Shown piece by piece: positions 9,057-17,144 of a stretch of 64,000 nucleotides of DNA. The notes below the pieces were generated by a model. That model saw only the letters and a program-made list of their open reading frames with translations, searched no databases and had not been told where the DNA came from. The first letter of the stretch is position 1. Each line of letters starts with the position of its first letter. The stretch comes from Cellulomonas chengniuliangii (GTDB lineage Bacteria > Actinomycetota > Actinomycetes > Actinomycetales > Cellulomonadaceae). The DNA is taken from the NCBI RefSeq assembly GCF_024508335.1, contig NZ_CP101988.1, forward strand, positions 1,488,001-1,552,000. Direction: 5' to 3'. Both the position numbers and the translations under genes were made by a program.

Positions 9057-11855
9057 GTGACTACGACCCTGATCTTGCGCTACGTGGAGGAGCGTGGCGG
9101 CCCGCAGGCCGTCGCCGAGACCGTCGCCGCAGCGCGGGTCCCGTTCACCGTCGAGGAGCTCGACCAGGCGTCGCTCTGGATCGGCTACGACACGCGCATC
9201 CGGCTGTTCGAGGCGGCGACGGCCGTCCTCGGCGACCCGCGCACGGCCTTCGGGATCGGCGTCACCGGGCTCAAGCACGGCATCCACCACGCCATCGTGC
9301 CGCTGCTGCGCGCATTCGGGTCCCCGCGCGAGGTCTACCGCCAGCTGCCGAGGGCCGTGCCGAAGTTCACGACCACCTCGACCATGGACCTCGTGGAGTG
9401 CGGCCGCAACGAGGCGACCATCCACTTCCGGCTGCACGAGGGGTACACCCACTCGCGGCTGGACTGCGAGTACGCCCAAGGGCTCGTCGCGACGGTGCCC
9501 GTGATCTTCGGCCTGCCGCCCGCGCGGGTGCGGCACACGGAATGCGAGTCGGACGGCTACCCCGTGTGCGTCTACCACGTGACGTGGTCAGGGAGGCGAC
9601 AGCGGTGGTGGCGCGCAGGGCATGACGAGGTCGGGTTGGCCGCCCTGCGCGTGCAGCTCGAGGAGTTCCAGGACGCCGCCGCCGACCTGGTCAGCAGCGA
9701 CGACCTCGACGAAGTCCTCCAGCGCATCGTCAGGCGGGCTGTGGCGGCGATCCTCGCGCCGTCGTACCTGCTGGTCCTGGACGGCGCGGACGGTCCGCCG
9801 TTGGTGCGCCACCACGGACTCGACCCGGACCAGGCCGGCGCCCTCGCCCAGCGGCTCGTCGCCGGGGAGTCGCTGGGGAGCTCAGCGGTCGTGGTGGACA
9901 TCGCCTCCTCCCGCCGAGACCACGGCCGGCTCGCGGCCATCTACGCGGAGGGCCATCGGCCCCTCGAGGGCGACCACTCACTGCTCCAGGCATACGCGCG
10001 CCACGCGGCGGCCGCGCTCGACCTGCTCACCGCCCTCGAGGGCAGCCGGCTCGAGCAGAGCCGCACCGCCGCGCTGCTCGGCCTCGCGCACGACCTCGCC
10101 GCCGCGGACTCCGCCGCCGACGTCGCCGCCGTCGTCGCGAGGGAGGCGCCCGGCATCACCGACTGCAGCGCCGTGGGCGTCCTGTTCTGGGACCAGGAGG
10201 CCGGCGCGCTGGAGCTCGTCGCCTCCTCGGGGCTCGAGGAGGGCACCCGGGACCGCCTCGCCAAGACGCCGTTCCGGGCGGACCGCACGCCCGAGATCAT
10301 CGAGCTCCTCACCCAGCACAGCCCGCGGATGGTGCGGCGGCAGGACGCCAGCCGCGAGGTCGCGGCGGCGATGCACCTGCTCGGCTCCGCGAACCTCGTC
10401 GTCGCGCCGATGCTGGCCGGGGACACGCTGCTCGGGGTGGCGGTCGCGGGATGGACCACGGCGCGGACCCCAGCCGCGCAGCAGTCGATCCTGGCGCGGC
10501 TGACGGGCGTCGCCGACCAAGCGGCCGCGGCCCTGCAGAACGCCCGGCTGCTGAGCACCGTGCGGCGGCAGGCCCACCACGACTCGCTCACCGGGCTGGC
10601 GAACCGCGTGCTGTTCTCCGAGCAGCTCGACGCGGTGCTGGAGGAGGAGCAGGACGGGTGGACGACCGTGCTGTTCTGCGACCTGGACAACTTCAAGACG
10701 GTCAACGACGGGCTCGGCCACGGAGCCGGGGACGAGTTGCTGCGCCAGGTGGCAGTGCGGCTGCGCGAGGCGATCGGCCCCGAGCACGCGGTAGCCCGGC
10801 TGGGCGGCGACGAGTTCGCGGTCGCGATGCGGGTCGAGGACGAGCGGGCCGCCGCCGCCGCCGGCCGCCGGTGCGTGGAGGCCGTCAGCGCCCCGTTCCG
10901 CATCGACGGCAACGAGCTGCGGGTGACTGTGAGCGTGGGCGTGGCCCTGCACCACGGCCCGGACGGGCGCGGGGAGCGGCTCTTGGCAGCCTCCGACCGG
11001 GCGATGTACCAGGCCAAGCAGCGGGGCAGGAACCAGGTGGCTCTTGCCACCGACGCGACCCAGGGGGCGCCCGGCCCGTCGCTCCAAGCCGAGCTGAGGA
11101 CGGCCCTGCAGGAGGACCAGCTGCGCCTGCACCTGCAGCCGGTGGTCGACGTGTCGGCGCCAGGCCTGGCCAAGGTCGTGGGGGCCGAGGCGCTGGTGCG
11201 CTGGCAGCACCCCCGGCTCGGGCTGCTGGCCCCGGCGGCGTTCCTGACGCTCGCCGAGGAGACCGGCCACATCACCGCGATCGACCTGTGGGTCCTCGAA
11301 GCGGCCTGCCGATGGCTGGCCGCGACGCCGCCGGCCGCGGCGGCTCCCCTGCACGTGGCGGTGAACCTCGCGGGCCGCACCCTGGTGGACCCGCGCTTCC
11401 TGGCCACCGTCCGTGGAGCGCTGCGCCGTCACGGGCTGACGCCTGGACAGCTCGTGCTGGAGATCGTGGAGAGCCGGTCCTTGGTCGATCTCCCTGGCGT
11501 CGTCGAGCGCCTGGCGGAGTTGCGGCAGCTCGGCGTGCGGGTCTCCCTCGACGATTTCGGCACGGGGTTCTCGACGCTGTCGTGGCTCAAGAACCTGCCG
11601 GTCGACCAGATCAAGATCGACCGCAGCTTCATCACGGCCTTGCCCGACAAGGCGTCGGTCGCCTTGGTGCGAGGCGTCTTGGCGCTGGCCAAGGAGCTGG
11701 GCGTCGAGGTCGTCGCGGAGGGCGTCGAGCTGTTCGAGCAGCTCGAGGCCCTGCGGAGCGCCGACTGCCACCTGGTGCAGGGCTACCTGATCGGCCGGCC
11801 GGAGCCCGAGCCCAGCCTCGAGACCAGGAGGGTGGGCGTGGGCGCGACAGCCTGA
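9057..11855 (+). CDS. Multidomain sensor diguanylate cyclase/phosphodiesterase
   Basis: A protein of about 932 residues with an N-terminal sensory domain (1-180), two GAF-like domains (roughly 200-340 and 345-500), GGDEF (about 510-670) and EAL (about 680-920). The cyclase motif is intact (RLGGDEFAVAM near residue 582), as are the phosphodiesterase signatures EALVRWQHP (near 710) and DDFGTGFSTLSWLKNLPVD. The RxxD inhibitory site before GGDEF is absent (GPEH there). The N-terminal domain ends in CESDGYPVCVYHVTW, a pattern like V4R-type ligand-binding domains. Start is uncertain: GTG 9057 is given, GTG 9018 is in frame, and neither has a well-spaced Shine-Dalgarno sequence. It probably makes and/or breaks cyclic di-GMP in response to a small ligand. 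Confidence 0.9.
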   Translation: MTTTLILRYVEERGGPQAVAETVAAARVPFTVEELDQASLWIGYDTRIRLFEAATAVLGDPRTAFGIGVTGLKHGIHHAIVPLLRAFGSPREVYRQLPRAVPKFTTTSTMDLVECGRNEATIHFRLHEGYTHSRLDCEYAQGLVATVPVIFGLPPARVRHTECESDGYPVCVYHVTWSGRRQRWWRAGHDEVGLAALRVQLEEFQDAAADLVSSDDLDEVLQRIVRRAVAAILAPSYLLVLDGADGPPLVRHHGLDPDQAGALAQRLVAGESLGSSAVVVDIASSRRDHGRLAAIYAEGHRPLEGDHSLLQAYARHAAAALDLLTALEGSRLEQSRTAALLGLAHDLAAADSAADVAAVVAREAPGITDCSAVGVLFWDQEAGALELVASSGLEEGTRDRLAKTPFRADRTPEIIELLTQHSPRMVRRQDASREVAAAMHLLGSANLVVAPMLAGDTLLGVAVAGWTTARTPAAQQSILARLTGVADQAAAALQNARLLSTVRRQAHHDSLTGLANRVLFSEQLDAVLEEEQDGWTTVLFCDLDNFKTVNDGLGHGAGDELLRQVAVRLREAIGPEHAVARLGGDEFAVAMRVEDERAAAAAGRRCVEAVSAPFRIDGNELRVTVSVGVALHHGPDGRGERLLAASDRAMYQAKQRGRNQVALATDATQGAPGPSLQAELRTALQEDQLRLHLQPVVDVSAPGLAKVVGAEALVRWQHPRLGLLAPAAFLTLAEETGHITAIDLWVLEAACRWLAATPPAAAAPLHVAVNLAGRTLVDPRFLATVRGALRRHGLTPGQLVLEIVESRSLVDLPGVVERLAELRQLGVRVSLDDFGTGFSTLSWLKNLPVDQIKIDRSFITALPDKASVALVRGVLALAKELGVEVVAEGVELFEQLEALRSADCHLVQGYLIGRPEPEPSLETRRVGVGATA

Positions 11856-11878
11856 CGCGGCCGCCTGGCGGTAGCCGG

Positions 11879-12412
11879 CTACCGCGCGTCGCGCAGGGCG
11901 CCGTCGGGATCCTCGAGGTGGGCGCGGACGAACCACTGGTACAGCTCGATCCGACGCAGCTGGCGGATCATCACGGACCGTGAGACGTCGTCGAGGCCCT
12001 CGAGCCGGCGTGCGGCGGCGCGATGGGAGGACGCCACCCCGTCGTAGACCGTGTCCAGGGCCTGCAGGTGCTCGATGACCGTGGACCGGCCGAGCGGGTA
12101 GTCCGCCCAGGGGCGCCGCCGCACCACCGAGCCCGGCGTGCCGTGGGGGACCGCGCCCAGCGTCGCGATCCGCTCCGCGACCTTGTCGGCCATGCGGTGC
12201 GCCGACGCGACCTGGGGGTCGAGCATCTCGTGGACCGCGATGAACCGTGGCCCCACCACGTTCCAATGGATGTGCTTGAGGGTGAGGGCAAGGTCCACCA
12301 GCGCCGTCAGTCGCTCTTGGAGGACGCTCGCAGCCTCACCGCCTTGCGCGAGGCTCAGGCCCGGCGCCGTGTACTTGGGCTCGTCGTACGTGGGCTCGTC
12401 GTCGCTCGGCAT
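11879..12412 (-). CDS. dps: Dps-type DNA-binding ferritin-like protein
   Basis: A 177-residue Dps protein that would assemble into a 12-subunit shell, oxidise Fe2+ with peroxide and protect DNA. All five ferroxidase ligands of the family are present at the right spacing: His49 (in HIHWN), His61 and Asp65 (AVHEMLD), Asp76 and Glu80 (ADKVAER). The N-terminal 20 residues are acidic with two repeats of the type YDEPKY, unlike the lysine-rich tails that bind DNA in other Dps proteins, so DNA binding may differ. The ATG at 12412 has an AGAGGGGG ribosome site; an earlier in-frame start at 12442 has none. It stands alone between convergent and co-directional neighbours. Confidence 0.92.
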   Translation of the reverse strand: MPSDDEPTYDEPKYTAPGLSLAQGGEAASVLQERLTALVDLALTLKHIHWNVVGPRFIAVHEMLDPQVASAHRMADKVAERIATLGAVPHGTPGSVVRRRPWADYPLGRSTVIEHLQALDTVYDGVASSHRAAARRLEGLDDVSRSVMIRQLRRIELYQWFVRAHLEDPDGALRDAR

Positions 12413-12506
12413 CGCGCCCCCTCTGGTCGCCCGGCCCTGCACGGGGCCGCACGGCCAACGTGCCTCAACGGCGCGGCGCCCGCATCCCGGGCCCGCGGGC
12501 CGGCGC

Positions 12507-13748
12507 TCACTCCGCGACGGGCGCCTCGTCCGCGTGCGCCACGTGCCGCATCTGCTCCCACAGCAGCACCAGGGCCACCGCGGAGCCGACGAACGCGAAC
12601 CAGAACGGCGCCGTCAGCCCCCACCGCTCCGCGAGCAGGCCGCCCACGCCGGACCCGACGACCAGGCCGCCGAACGAGCCCATCAGGTTGACGCTGCCGA
12701 CCCGACCTTGGAGGTGGGTGGGAACCGCGCGTTGGCGCACCGTGACGGAGGTGGTTCCCCAGATGAAGGCGTGCGCGCCGAAGACGAAGAAGATCGACAT
12801 CGCGACCCACGCCTGCCGGGTGAGCGCCAGGCCCAGGTGCGTGAGCGTCTCGACGACCAGCCCGACCCGCATCAGGCTGCCGAGGCTGATCCGGCGGGTG
12901 ATCCAGCCGTAGGCGCCCATCCCCACGAGGCCGCCCACCGCGCTGACCGTGGTGAGCAGGCCGAACCCGATCTCCCCCATGCCCAGGCGCTGGGTGGCGT
13001 AGAGCACCAGCACGGACCACGCGGCGCCGAAGGTGACGTTGAAGACGAGGATGGTCAGCACCAGGGTGCGCACGGCCGCGTGGCCCAGCACCCAGGCGAC
13101 GCCCTCGGCGATGTCCTGCCGCACCCGTGTCCGGGCGTCGCCGGTCCTGCCGTGCGGCGGCAGCGTGATCCGCGAGACCATCAGCGCCCCGAGCGCCACG
13201 GCCAGCGCCTGGGTGGCGAAGGGCCACACCGCGCCCACCGCGAACAGGGCGGCGCCGATCGGCGGTCCGGCGAGCTGGTTGACGGTGACGAACCCGGCCT
13301 GCATGCGGGAGTTCGCGACGGCGAGGTCGTCGCGCGAGACGAGCATGGGCAGCAGGGTCTGCGAGGTGTTGTCCGCGAACACCTCGCAGACCCCCACAGC
13401 GAACAGCGTGCCGAGCACGACGCCGATGGACACCCGGTCGGTGACGACGACCAGGGTCAGCACCACGAGCACCGCGGCCCGGAGCAGGTCGACGGAGACC
13501 ACCAGCAGCCGTCGGTCGAGCCGGTCGGAGAGCGCCCCGGCGAGCAGGCCGAAGAGCAGCGGGGGCAACCACTGCAGCGTGGCGGCCAGCGCGACGAGGC
13601 GGGGGTCGTCCGTGAGGGACGCGACCAGCAACGGCCCTGCGGCCAGCGCGATGCCGTCCCCGAGGTTGCTGGTCCACGAGGAGGCGAGGAGCCAGCGGAA
13701 CCCTGTCCCGAGGCGCGCCGGGGCGACGATCTGGCCGAGTCGGGACAC
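12507..13748 (-). CDS. MFS transporter, DHA3/EntS-like exporter
   Basis: A 413-residue permease with about twelve hydrophobic segments. The N-terminal half shows the WTSNLGDGIALAAGPLL helix and the loop DRLDRR, typical of the MFS_3 group that includes the enterobactin exporter EntS and macrolide-efflux-like proteins. The conserved FADNTSQTLLPMLV segment in the central region also fits. The start is GTG at 13748. No siderophore or antibiotic genes are nearby, so the substrate cannot be inferred. It runs in the same direction as the downstream Dps gene but is separated from it by about 95 bases. Confidence 0.8.
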   Translation of the reverse strand: MSRLGQIVAPARLGTGFRWLLASSWTSNLGDGIALAAGPLLVASLTDDPRLVALAATLQWLPPLLFGLLAGALSDRLDRRLLVVSVDLLRAAVLVVLTLVVVTDRVSIGVVLGTLFAVGVCEVFADNTSQTLLPMLVSRDDLAVANSRMQAGFVTVNQLAGPPIGAALFAVGAVWPFATQALAVALGALMVSRITLPPHGRTGDARTRVRQDIAEGVAWVLGHAAVRTLVLTILVFNVTFGAAWSVLVLYATQRLGMGEIGFGLLTTVSAVGGLVGMGAYGWITRRISLGSLMRVGLVVETLTHLGLALTRQAWVAMSIFFVFGAHAFIWGTTSVTVRQRAVPTHLQGRVGSVNLMGSFGGLVVGSGVGGLLAERWGLTAPFWFAFVGSAVALVLLWEQMRHVAHADEAPVAE

Positions 13749-13820
13749 GTCGGAGATCGTAGCGACGCCCCTGCGCAGGGCGGTGGGGCGTCCGCGTCTG
13801 GCGGCCCTGGCGCCCCGCGG

Positions 13821-14252
13821 TCAGCGCAGGCGCAGGGCCATGCCGACCGACCCGGGCGCGGTCTCGGCGAAGCCATGGCGCGCGTACAGCCGCCTGCCCG
13901 GCGGGTCGGCGAAGAGCGTGACGTGAGCCCCTGGCGGCGCCTGGTCGCGGATCTCCTCGAGGAGGGAGGCCAGCACCGCGTCGCCGAGCCCGCGTCGCTG
14001 GTGCGCGGGCAGCACGGCCATGTCCACGACGAGGAAGCACCAGCCCCCATCGCCGAGCACCCGTCCCATCGCCACGGTCTCCCCGGATGGGGTGTGCACG
14101 ACGTGGCGCGCGGCCCAGCTGCCCGGCAGCCCTGCGGCGGCCTGGTCCTGGTTCTTCGGGGTGAGGCCCGACTCCCGGCGCAGGGCCAGGTAGTCCCCGA
14201 CCTCGGGCGTCGTGTGGACGAGCTCGTACCCCTCGGGCAGCGTGGCGGTCAT
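13821..14252 (-). CDS. GNAT family N-acetyltransferase
   Basis: A 143-residue acetyl-CoA-dependent acyltransferase of the Gcn5-related family. The acetyl-CoA binding loop is seen in VLPAHQRRGLGDAVLASLL (motif A, R/Q-x-x-G-x-G/A), followed by LFADPPGRRLYARHGF, the usual motif B with the 'YxxxGF' ending. Length is normal for a single-domain GNAT. The ATG at 14252 lies 29 bases from the divergent ATPase gene, so both may share a small promoter region. The acceptor substrate cannot be told from sequence. Confidence 0.82.
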   Translation of the reverse strand: MTATLPEGYELVHTTPEVGDYLALRRESGLTPKNQDQAAAGLPGSWAARHVVHTPSGETVAMGRVLGDGGWCFLVVDMAVLPAHQRRGLGDAVLASLLEEIRDQAPPGAHVTLFADPPGRRLYARHGFAETAPGSVGMALRLR

Positions 14253-14281
14253 ACGGCATTGTCGCGTGCGAGGGTGGGCGC

Positions 14282-15007
14282 ATGGAGACCGCGCCGATCC
14301 TGCGACGCCTCGCCCCCGACCTGGGCGCTCCGCCCATCCCGGCGCCCTGGTACGCCGAGATCCCCGCGATCGCGCAGGTGCTCCGGGAGGGGTGGGACCT
14401 GTCGGCCGCCACCGTCCTGGTCGGCGACAACGGCACGGGCAAGTCGACGTTGGTCGAGGCGTGCGCGCTCGCGAGCGGCACCGGGCCGGAGGGCGGGTCC
14501 CGGGGCTCGGGCTTCAGCACCAGGCCCAGCGAGTCCGACCTGTGGCGCCGCCTGGTGGTGGAGCGGCGGGCGGGGGCGCCACGGCGGGCCTTCTTCCTGC
14601 GGGCCGAGACCGCCCACTCCTTCTACACGTACCTCGAGGACAACCCAGGCGCCCGCCCGGAGCCGGTGTTCCACGAGATGTCGCACGGCGAGTCGTTCCT
14701 CGCGCTGGTGGGGGAGCGCATGAGGCGTCCCGGCCTCTACCTGCTCGACGAGCCGGAGTCGGCGTTGTCCTTCCACGGGTGCCTCGCGCTGCTCGCCCGC
14801 CTGCACACGCTCATGGCCTCCGGGTCGCAGGTGATCCTCTCCACGCACTCGCCGGTGCTCGCGGCCCTGCCCGGAGCGCGCATCTGGGAGCTCGGGGAGT
14901 GGGGGATGCGCCCGTGCGCCTGGGAGGACCTCGACCTGGTGCGCGGCTGGCGGGGGTTCCTCGACGAGCCGGCGCGGTACCTGCGCCAGGTCCTGGACGG
15001 GGCCTGA
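14282..15007 (+). CDS. Stand-alone ABC-type/AAA ATPase
   Basis: A 241-residue ATPase with the ABC fold but no transporter partner. The Walker A is GDNGTGKST (near residue 48), the signature-like MSHGES is near 138, the Walker B with catalytic Glu is YLLDEPESALS near 158, and a switch His follows in LSTHSPVLAAL. This belongs to the 'AAA ATPase, predicted ABC-type' group related to RecF/SMC-like and OLD-like ATPases, found alone in many actinobacteria. No nuclease or membrane domain is fused, and neighbours are an acetyltransferase (divergent) and a glycosyltransferase (convergent, 3 bases away), so its biological role is unknown. Confidence 0.78.
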   Translation: METAPILRRLAPDLGAPPIPAPWYAEIPAIAQVLREGWDLSAATVLVGDNGTGKSTLVEACALASGTGPEGGSRGSGFSTRPSESDLWRRLVVERRAGAPRRAFFLRAETAHSFYTYLEDNPGARPEPVFHEMSHGESFLALVGERMRRPGLYLLDEPESALSFHGCLALLARLHTLMASGSQVILSTHSPVLAALPGARIWELGEWGMRPCAWEDLDLVRGWRGFLDEPARYLRQVLDGA

Positions 15008-15009
15008 CC

Positions 15010-15888
15010 TCAGCCCGGTCCCGCCGCCCGGTCCTGGGACCGGTCAGCCCGCCGGTCGGGCGGCCGGGGTCGTCCCCGGCGTTGCTCGGCCGTCCGGCGA
15101 GCGGTCGTCAGACGAGGCCCTGACCAGCCCCACGCCCGCCGCCACGGGGTCTGCGCGGGCCAGTGCAGCAGCACCGTGCGCATGCCCGCCCTCCATCGGC
15201 GGCGCCGCCCGATGGACAACGGCTGGGGCGAGATCCCCACCCGCAGGCTCCAGTCGAACCGCATGCGCCCCGCCAGGTGGTAACTGAGGTCCGCGTCGTC
15301 GTGGACGTCGTCGTGCGTGCGGTGCACGCTGTCCCGCGCGCGGCGCCAGGCCTCGTTGCGCATCGCGAGGTTGGAGCCGAACACGGGCGGATGGGCCAGC
15401 GCCAGGGTCATCGCCGCGACGTAGGAGCGCATGTAGAGCCAGGAGGCCGATCGGCCCAGCGGTGGCCACAGGCCGTAGAAGTCGCCTGGCCCAGAGATCA
15501 CCTGCAGGTCCGGGTCGAGCTCGAACGCCCGCACGATCCGCTCGAGCCAGTCCCGCGGCAGCACCGAGTCCGCGTCGCACCGGGCGATGAGGTCGCCTCG
15601 CGCCGTGTCGTACCCGGTGGCGGCGGCGGACCACACGCCGGGCACCGGCTCGGGGACCACCCGTGCCCCCGCACGCGCGGCGATCGCGGCGGTGTCGTCC
15701 CGGGAGCCGTTGTCGACGACGACCACCTCGAGCGGCGGGATCGTCTGGCGTGCGAGCGAGGCGAGGCAGCCGGGCAGGCGATCGGCCTCGTCGCGGGCGG
15801 GGATGACCACGGTGACGCTCACCCGCCCGGCCCGGCGGCTCTCCGGCGTCGGGTCGACGCGTGGCGCTTGGCCTGTCGTCCGCGTCAC
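15010..15888 (-). CDS. Family 2 glycosyltransferase
   Basis: A 292-residue GT-A fold glycosyltransferase. VTVVIPARDEADRLPGCLAS starts the nucleotide-sugar binding half; VVVVDNGSRDDT gives the expected Asp, and ARCDADSVLPRDW is the DXD-type metal motif. The following GSNLAMRNEAW fits acceptor-side loops of this family. The last 40 residues are arginine-rich and basic. The GTG at 15888 overlaps the stop codon of the upstream ctaG-like gene (GTGA), so this is the last gene of a six-gene operon. Donor and acceptor are unknown; no membrane helices are predicted except possible weak association near MTLALAH. Confidence 0.82.
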   Translation of the reverse strand: MTRTTGQAPRVDPTPESRRAGRVSVTVVIPARDEADRLPGCLASLARQTIPPLEVVVVDNGSRDDTAAIAARAGARVVPEPVPGVWSAAATGYDTARGDLIARCDADSVLPRDWLERIVRAFELDPDLQVISGPGDFYGLWPPLGRSASWLYMRSYVAAMTLALAHPPVFGSNLAMRNEAWRRARDSVHRTHDDVHDDADLSYHLAGRMRFDWSLRVGISPQPLSIGRRRRWRAGMRTVLLHWPAQTPWRRAWGWSGPRLTTARRTAEQRRGRPRPPDRRADRSQDRAAGPG

Positions 15889-16673
15889 GGGTGACTCACC
15901 CCCGCGCGCGCAGCCATGCCCCGCACAGGATCCCGCTGCCTGTACCACGCGGCGAACAGCAGCGTCGCGAGCAGGATCTCCGCACCGTCGCCGCCGTAGT
16001 ACATCCACCGGGCGGCCTCGGCGAGCGAGCCGTGATGCAGGCCGCCGTCCTCGGTGGCGCGAGCGAACAAGGTCTTCGCCAGGTAGGCGTGCGCGCCGGC
16101 GGCGACGACGAGCACCGCGAGGCGGGTGGCGAAGGCTGGGCGGTGCGGCGCGGGGTCGGCGCCCGCGATGGACCAGGCGAAGAGGTAGCCGGCTAGCAGG
16201 AAGTGGACCAGGACCGCCCAGCCGAGGGCGGGGTGGGCGTGGCTCAGGGCGTAGAGGGGAGTCAGGTACAGGGCGAAAAGCGCGCCGACGGAGAGCACCG
16301 CCCCGGTCACGGGGTGGGTGGCGCACCGCGCGAGCCGGCTGCGGAGCACGTGGCTCATCCGCCGGCCGACGTGCGCCGGAGTGGACCCCAGTGCCAGGGC
16401 AAGCGGCACGCCGGCGACGAGCGCCACCGGCGCGTACATGCCCAGCACCAGGTGCTGGGCCATGTGCGCGCGGTGGTCGTTGTGGGCGAGCGCTGTCACC
16501 ACAGGGGAGACGGCGGCCGCCGCGAGCGTCGCGCCGCAGACCCAGGCCGCGGTCCGCCACGGCGGGTGGGGGCGCAGCGTCGCCGGCCGGAGCCGGAGCG
16601 CTGCGAGGTAGGGCGCGAGCAGCATCGCGGCCAGTGCTGCGGACGGCGCCCACGCCACGATCCGTGTCGTCAT
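15885..16673 (-). CDS. CtaG-like cytochrome c oxidase assembly membrane protein
   Basis: A 262-residue protein with about seven hydrophobic helices that matches the CtaG family found in caa3 oxidase clusters of Gram-positive bacteria. The histidine-rich segment LAHNDHRAHMAQHLVLGMYA near residue 63 is the typical motif, and further His residues occur in YALSHAHPALGW and the last loops. These are plausible copper or heme ligands, as the family is linked to oxidase maturation. The ATG at 16673 overlaps the stop of the DUF2243 gene (ATGA). No oxidase subunit genes are in the window, so the partner enzyme is not visible. Confidence 0.8.
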   Translation of the reverse strand: MTTRIVAWAPSAALAAMLLAPYLAALRLRPATLRPHPPWRTAAWVCGATLAAAAVSPVVTALAHNDHRAHMAQHLVLGMYAPVALVAGVPLALALGSTPAHVGRRMSHVLRSRLARCATHPVTGAVLSVGALFALYLTPLYALSHAHPALGWAVLVHFLLAGYLFAWSIAGADPAPHRPAFATRLAVLVVAAGAHAYLAKTLFARATEDGGLHHGSLAEAARWMYYGGDGAEILLATLLFAAWYRQRDPVRGMAARAGVSHP

Positions 16674-17131
16674 GGGATCCGCGCCTCCCGCCTGCCCCGT
16701 CGGCCGACGAGGACGCCCGCGGCCATCAGCAGCACGCCCGCGAGGATCCATGCCACGTCGTACGGCAGCAGGTCGACGTCGTACCTCACCTGGTGGACGC
16801 GCAGCACCTTGTGGTGCACGACGCCGTCGAAGACCTGGAACGCTCCCGCTCCGAGCAGTGTCCCGCTCGACAGCCCCACCCGGGACAGCGCGCTGCGCCG
16901 CGCGAGGTCGGCCACGAGGAAGATCCCGGCCACCAGGACGACGAGCTCGGCCGCGTGCAGCAGGCCGTCCGAGAGGAGCGCGATCTCCGGGGTCCCGCGG
17001 TCGTAGAAGTGGTGCCATGCCAGCATCTGGTGGAAGACGATCTCGTCGACGGCGGCCATCACGCCGATCCCGATGAGTGCTCCCACCCACCGGGACCGGC
17101 GCCGGTCCACCACCCCGGCTGGCGCGGTCAC
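16670..17131 (-). CDS. DUF2243 family membrane protein
   Basis: A 153-residue integral membrane protein with four hydrophobic segments. The conserved, histidine-rich blocks DEIVFHQMLAWHH, SDGLLHAAE and FDGVVHHKVLRVHQVRYDVD are characteristic of DUF2243, a family without an assigned biochemical role. The GTG at 17131 has GAGGA about ten bases upstream. An earlier in-frame GTG at 17158 would overlap the preceding dehydrogenase gene and lacks a ribosome site. The family often sits beside CtaG-like genes, as it does here, and both share His-rich helices, which hints at a joint metal- or heme-related role (inference). Confidence 0.8.
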   Translation of the reverse strand: MTAPAGVVDRRRSRWVGALIGIGVMAAVDEIVFHQMLAWHHFYDRGTPEIALLSDGLLHAAELVVLVAGIFLVADLARRSALSRVGLSSGTLLGAGAFQVFDGVVHHKVLRVHQVRYDVDLLPYDVAWILAGVLLMAAGVLVGRRGRREARIP

Positions 17132-17144
17132 CGTCTCGCGGTCC

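Noticed and set aside
14282-15007. A defence system built on the orphan ATPase.
   Set aside because: No nuclease, reverse transcriptase, TIR, protease or other effector is adjacent, and the neighbours are ordinary enzymes.
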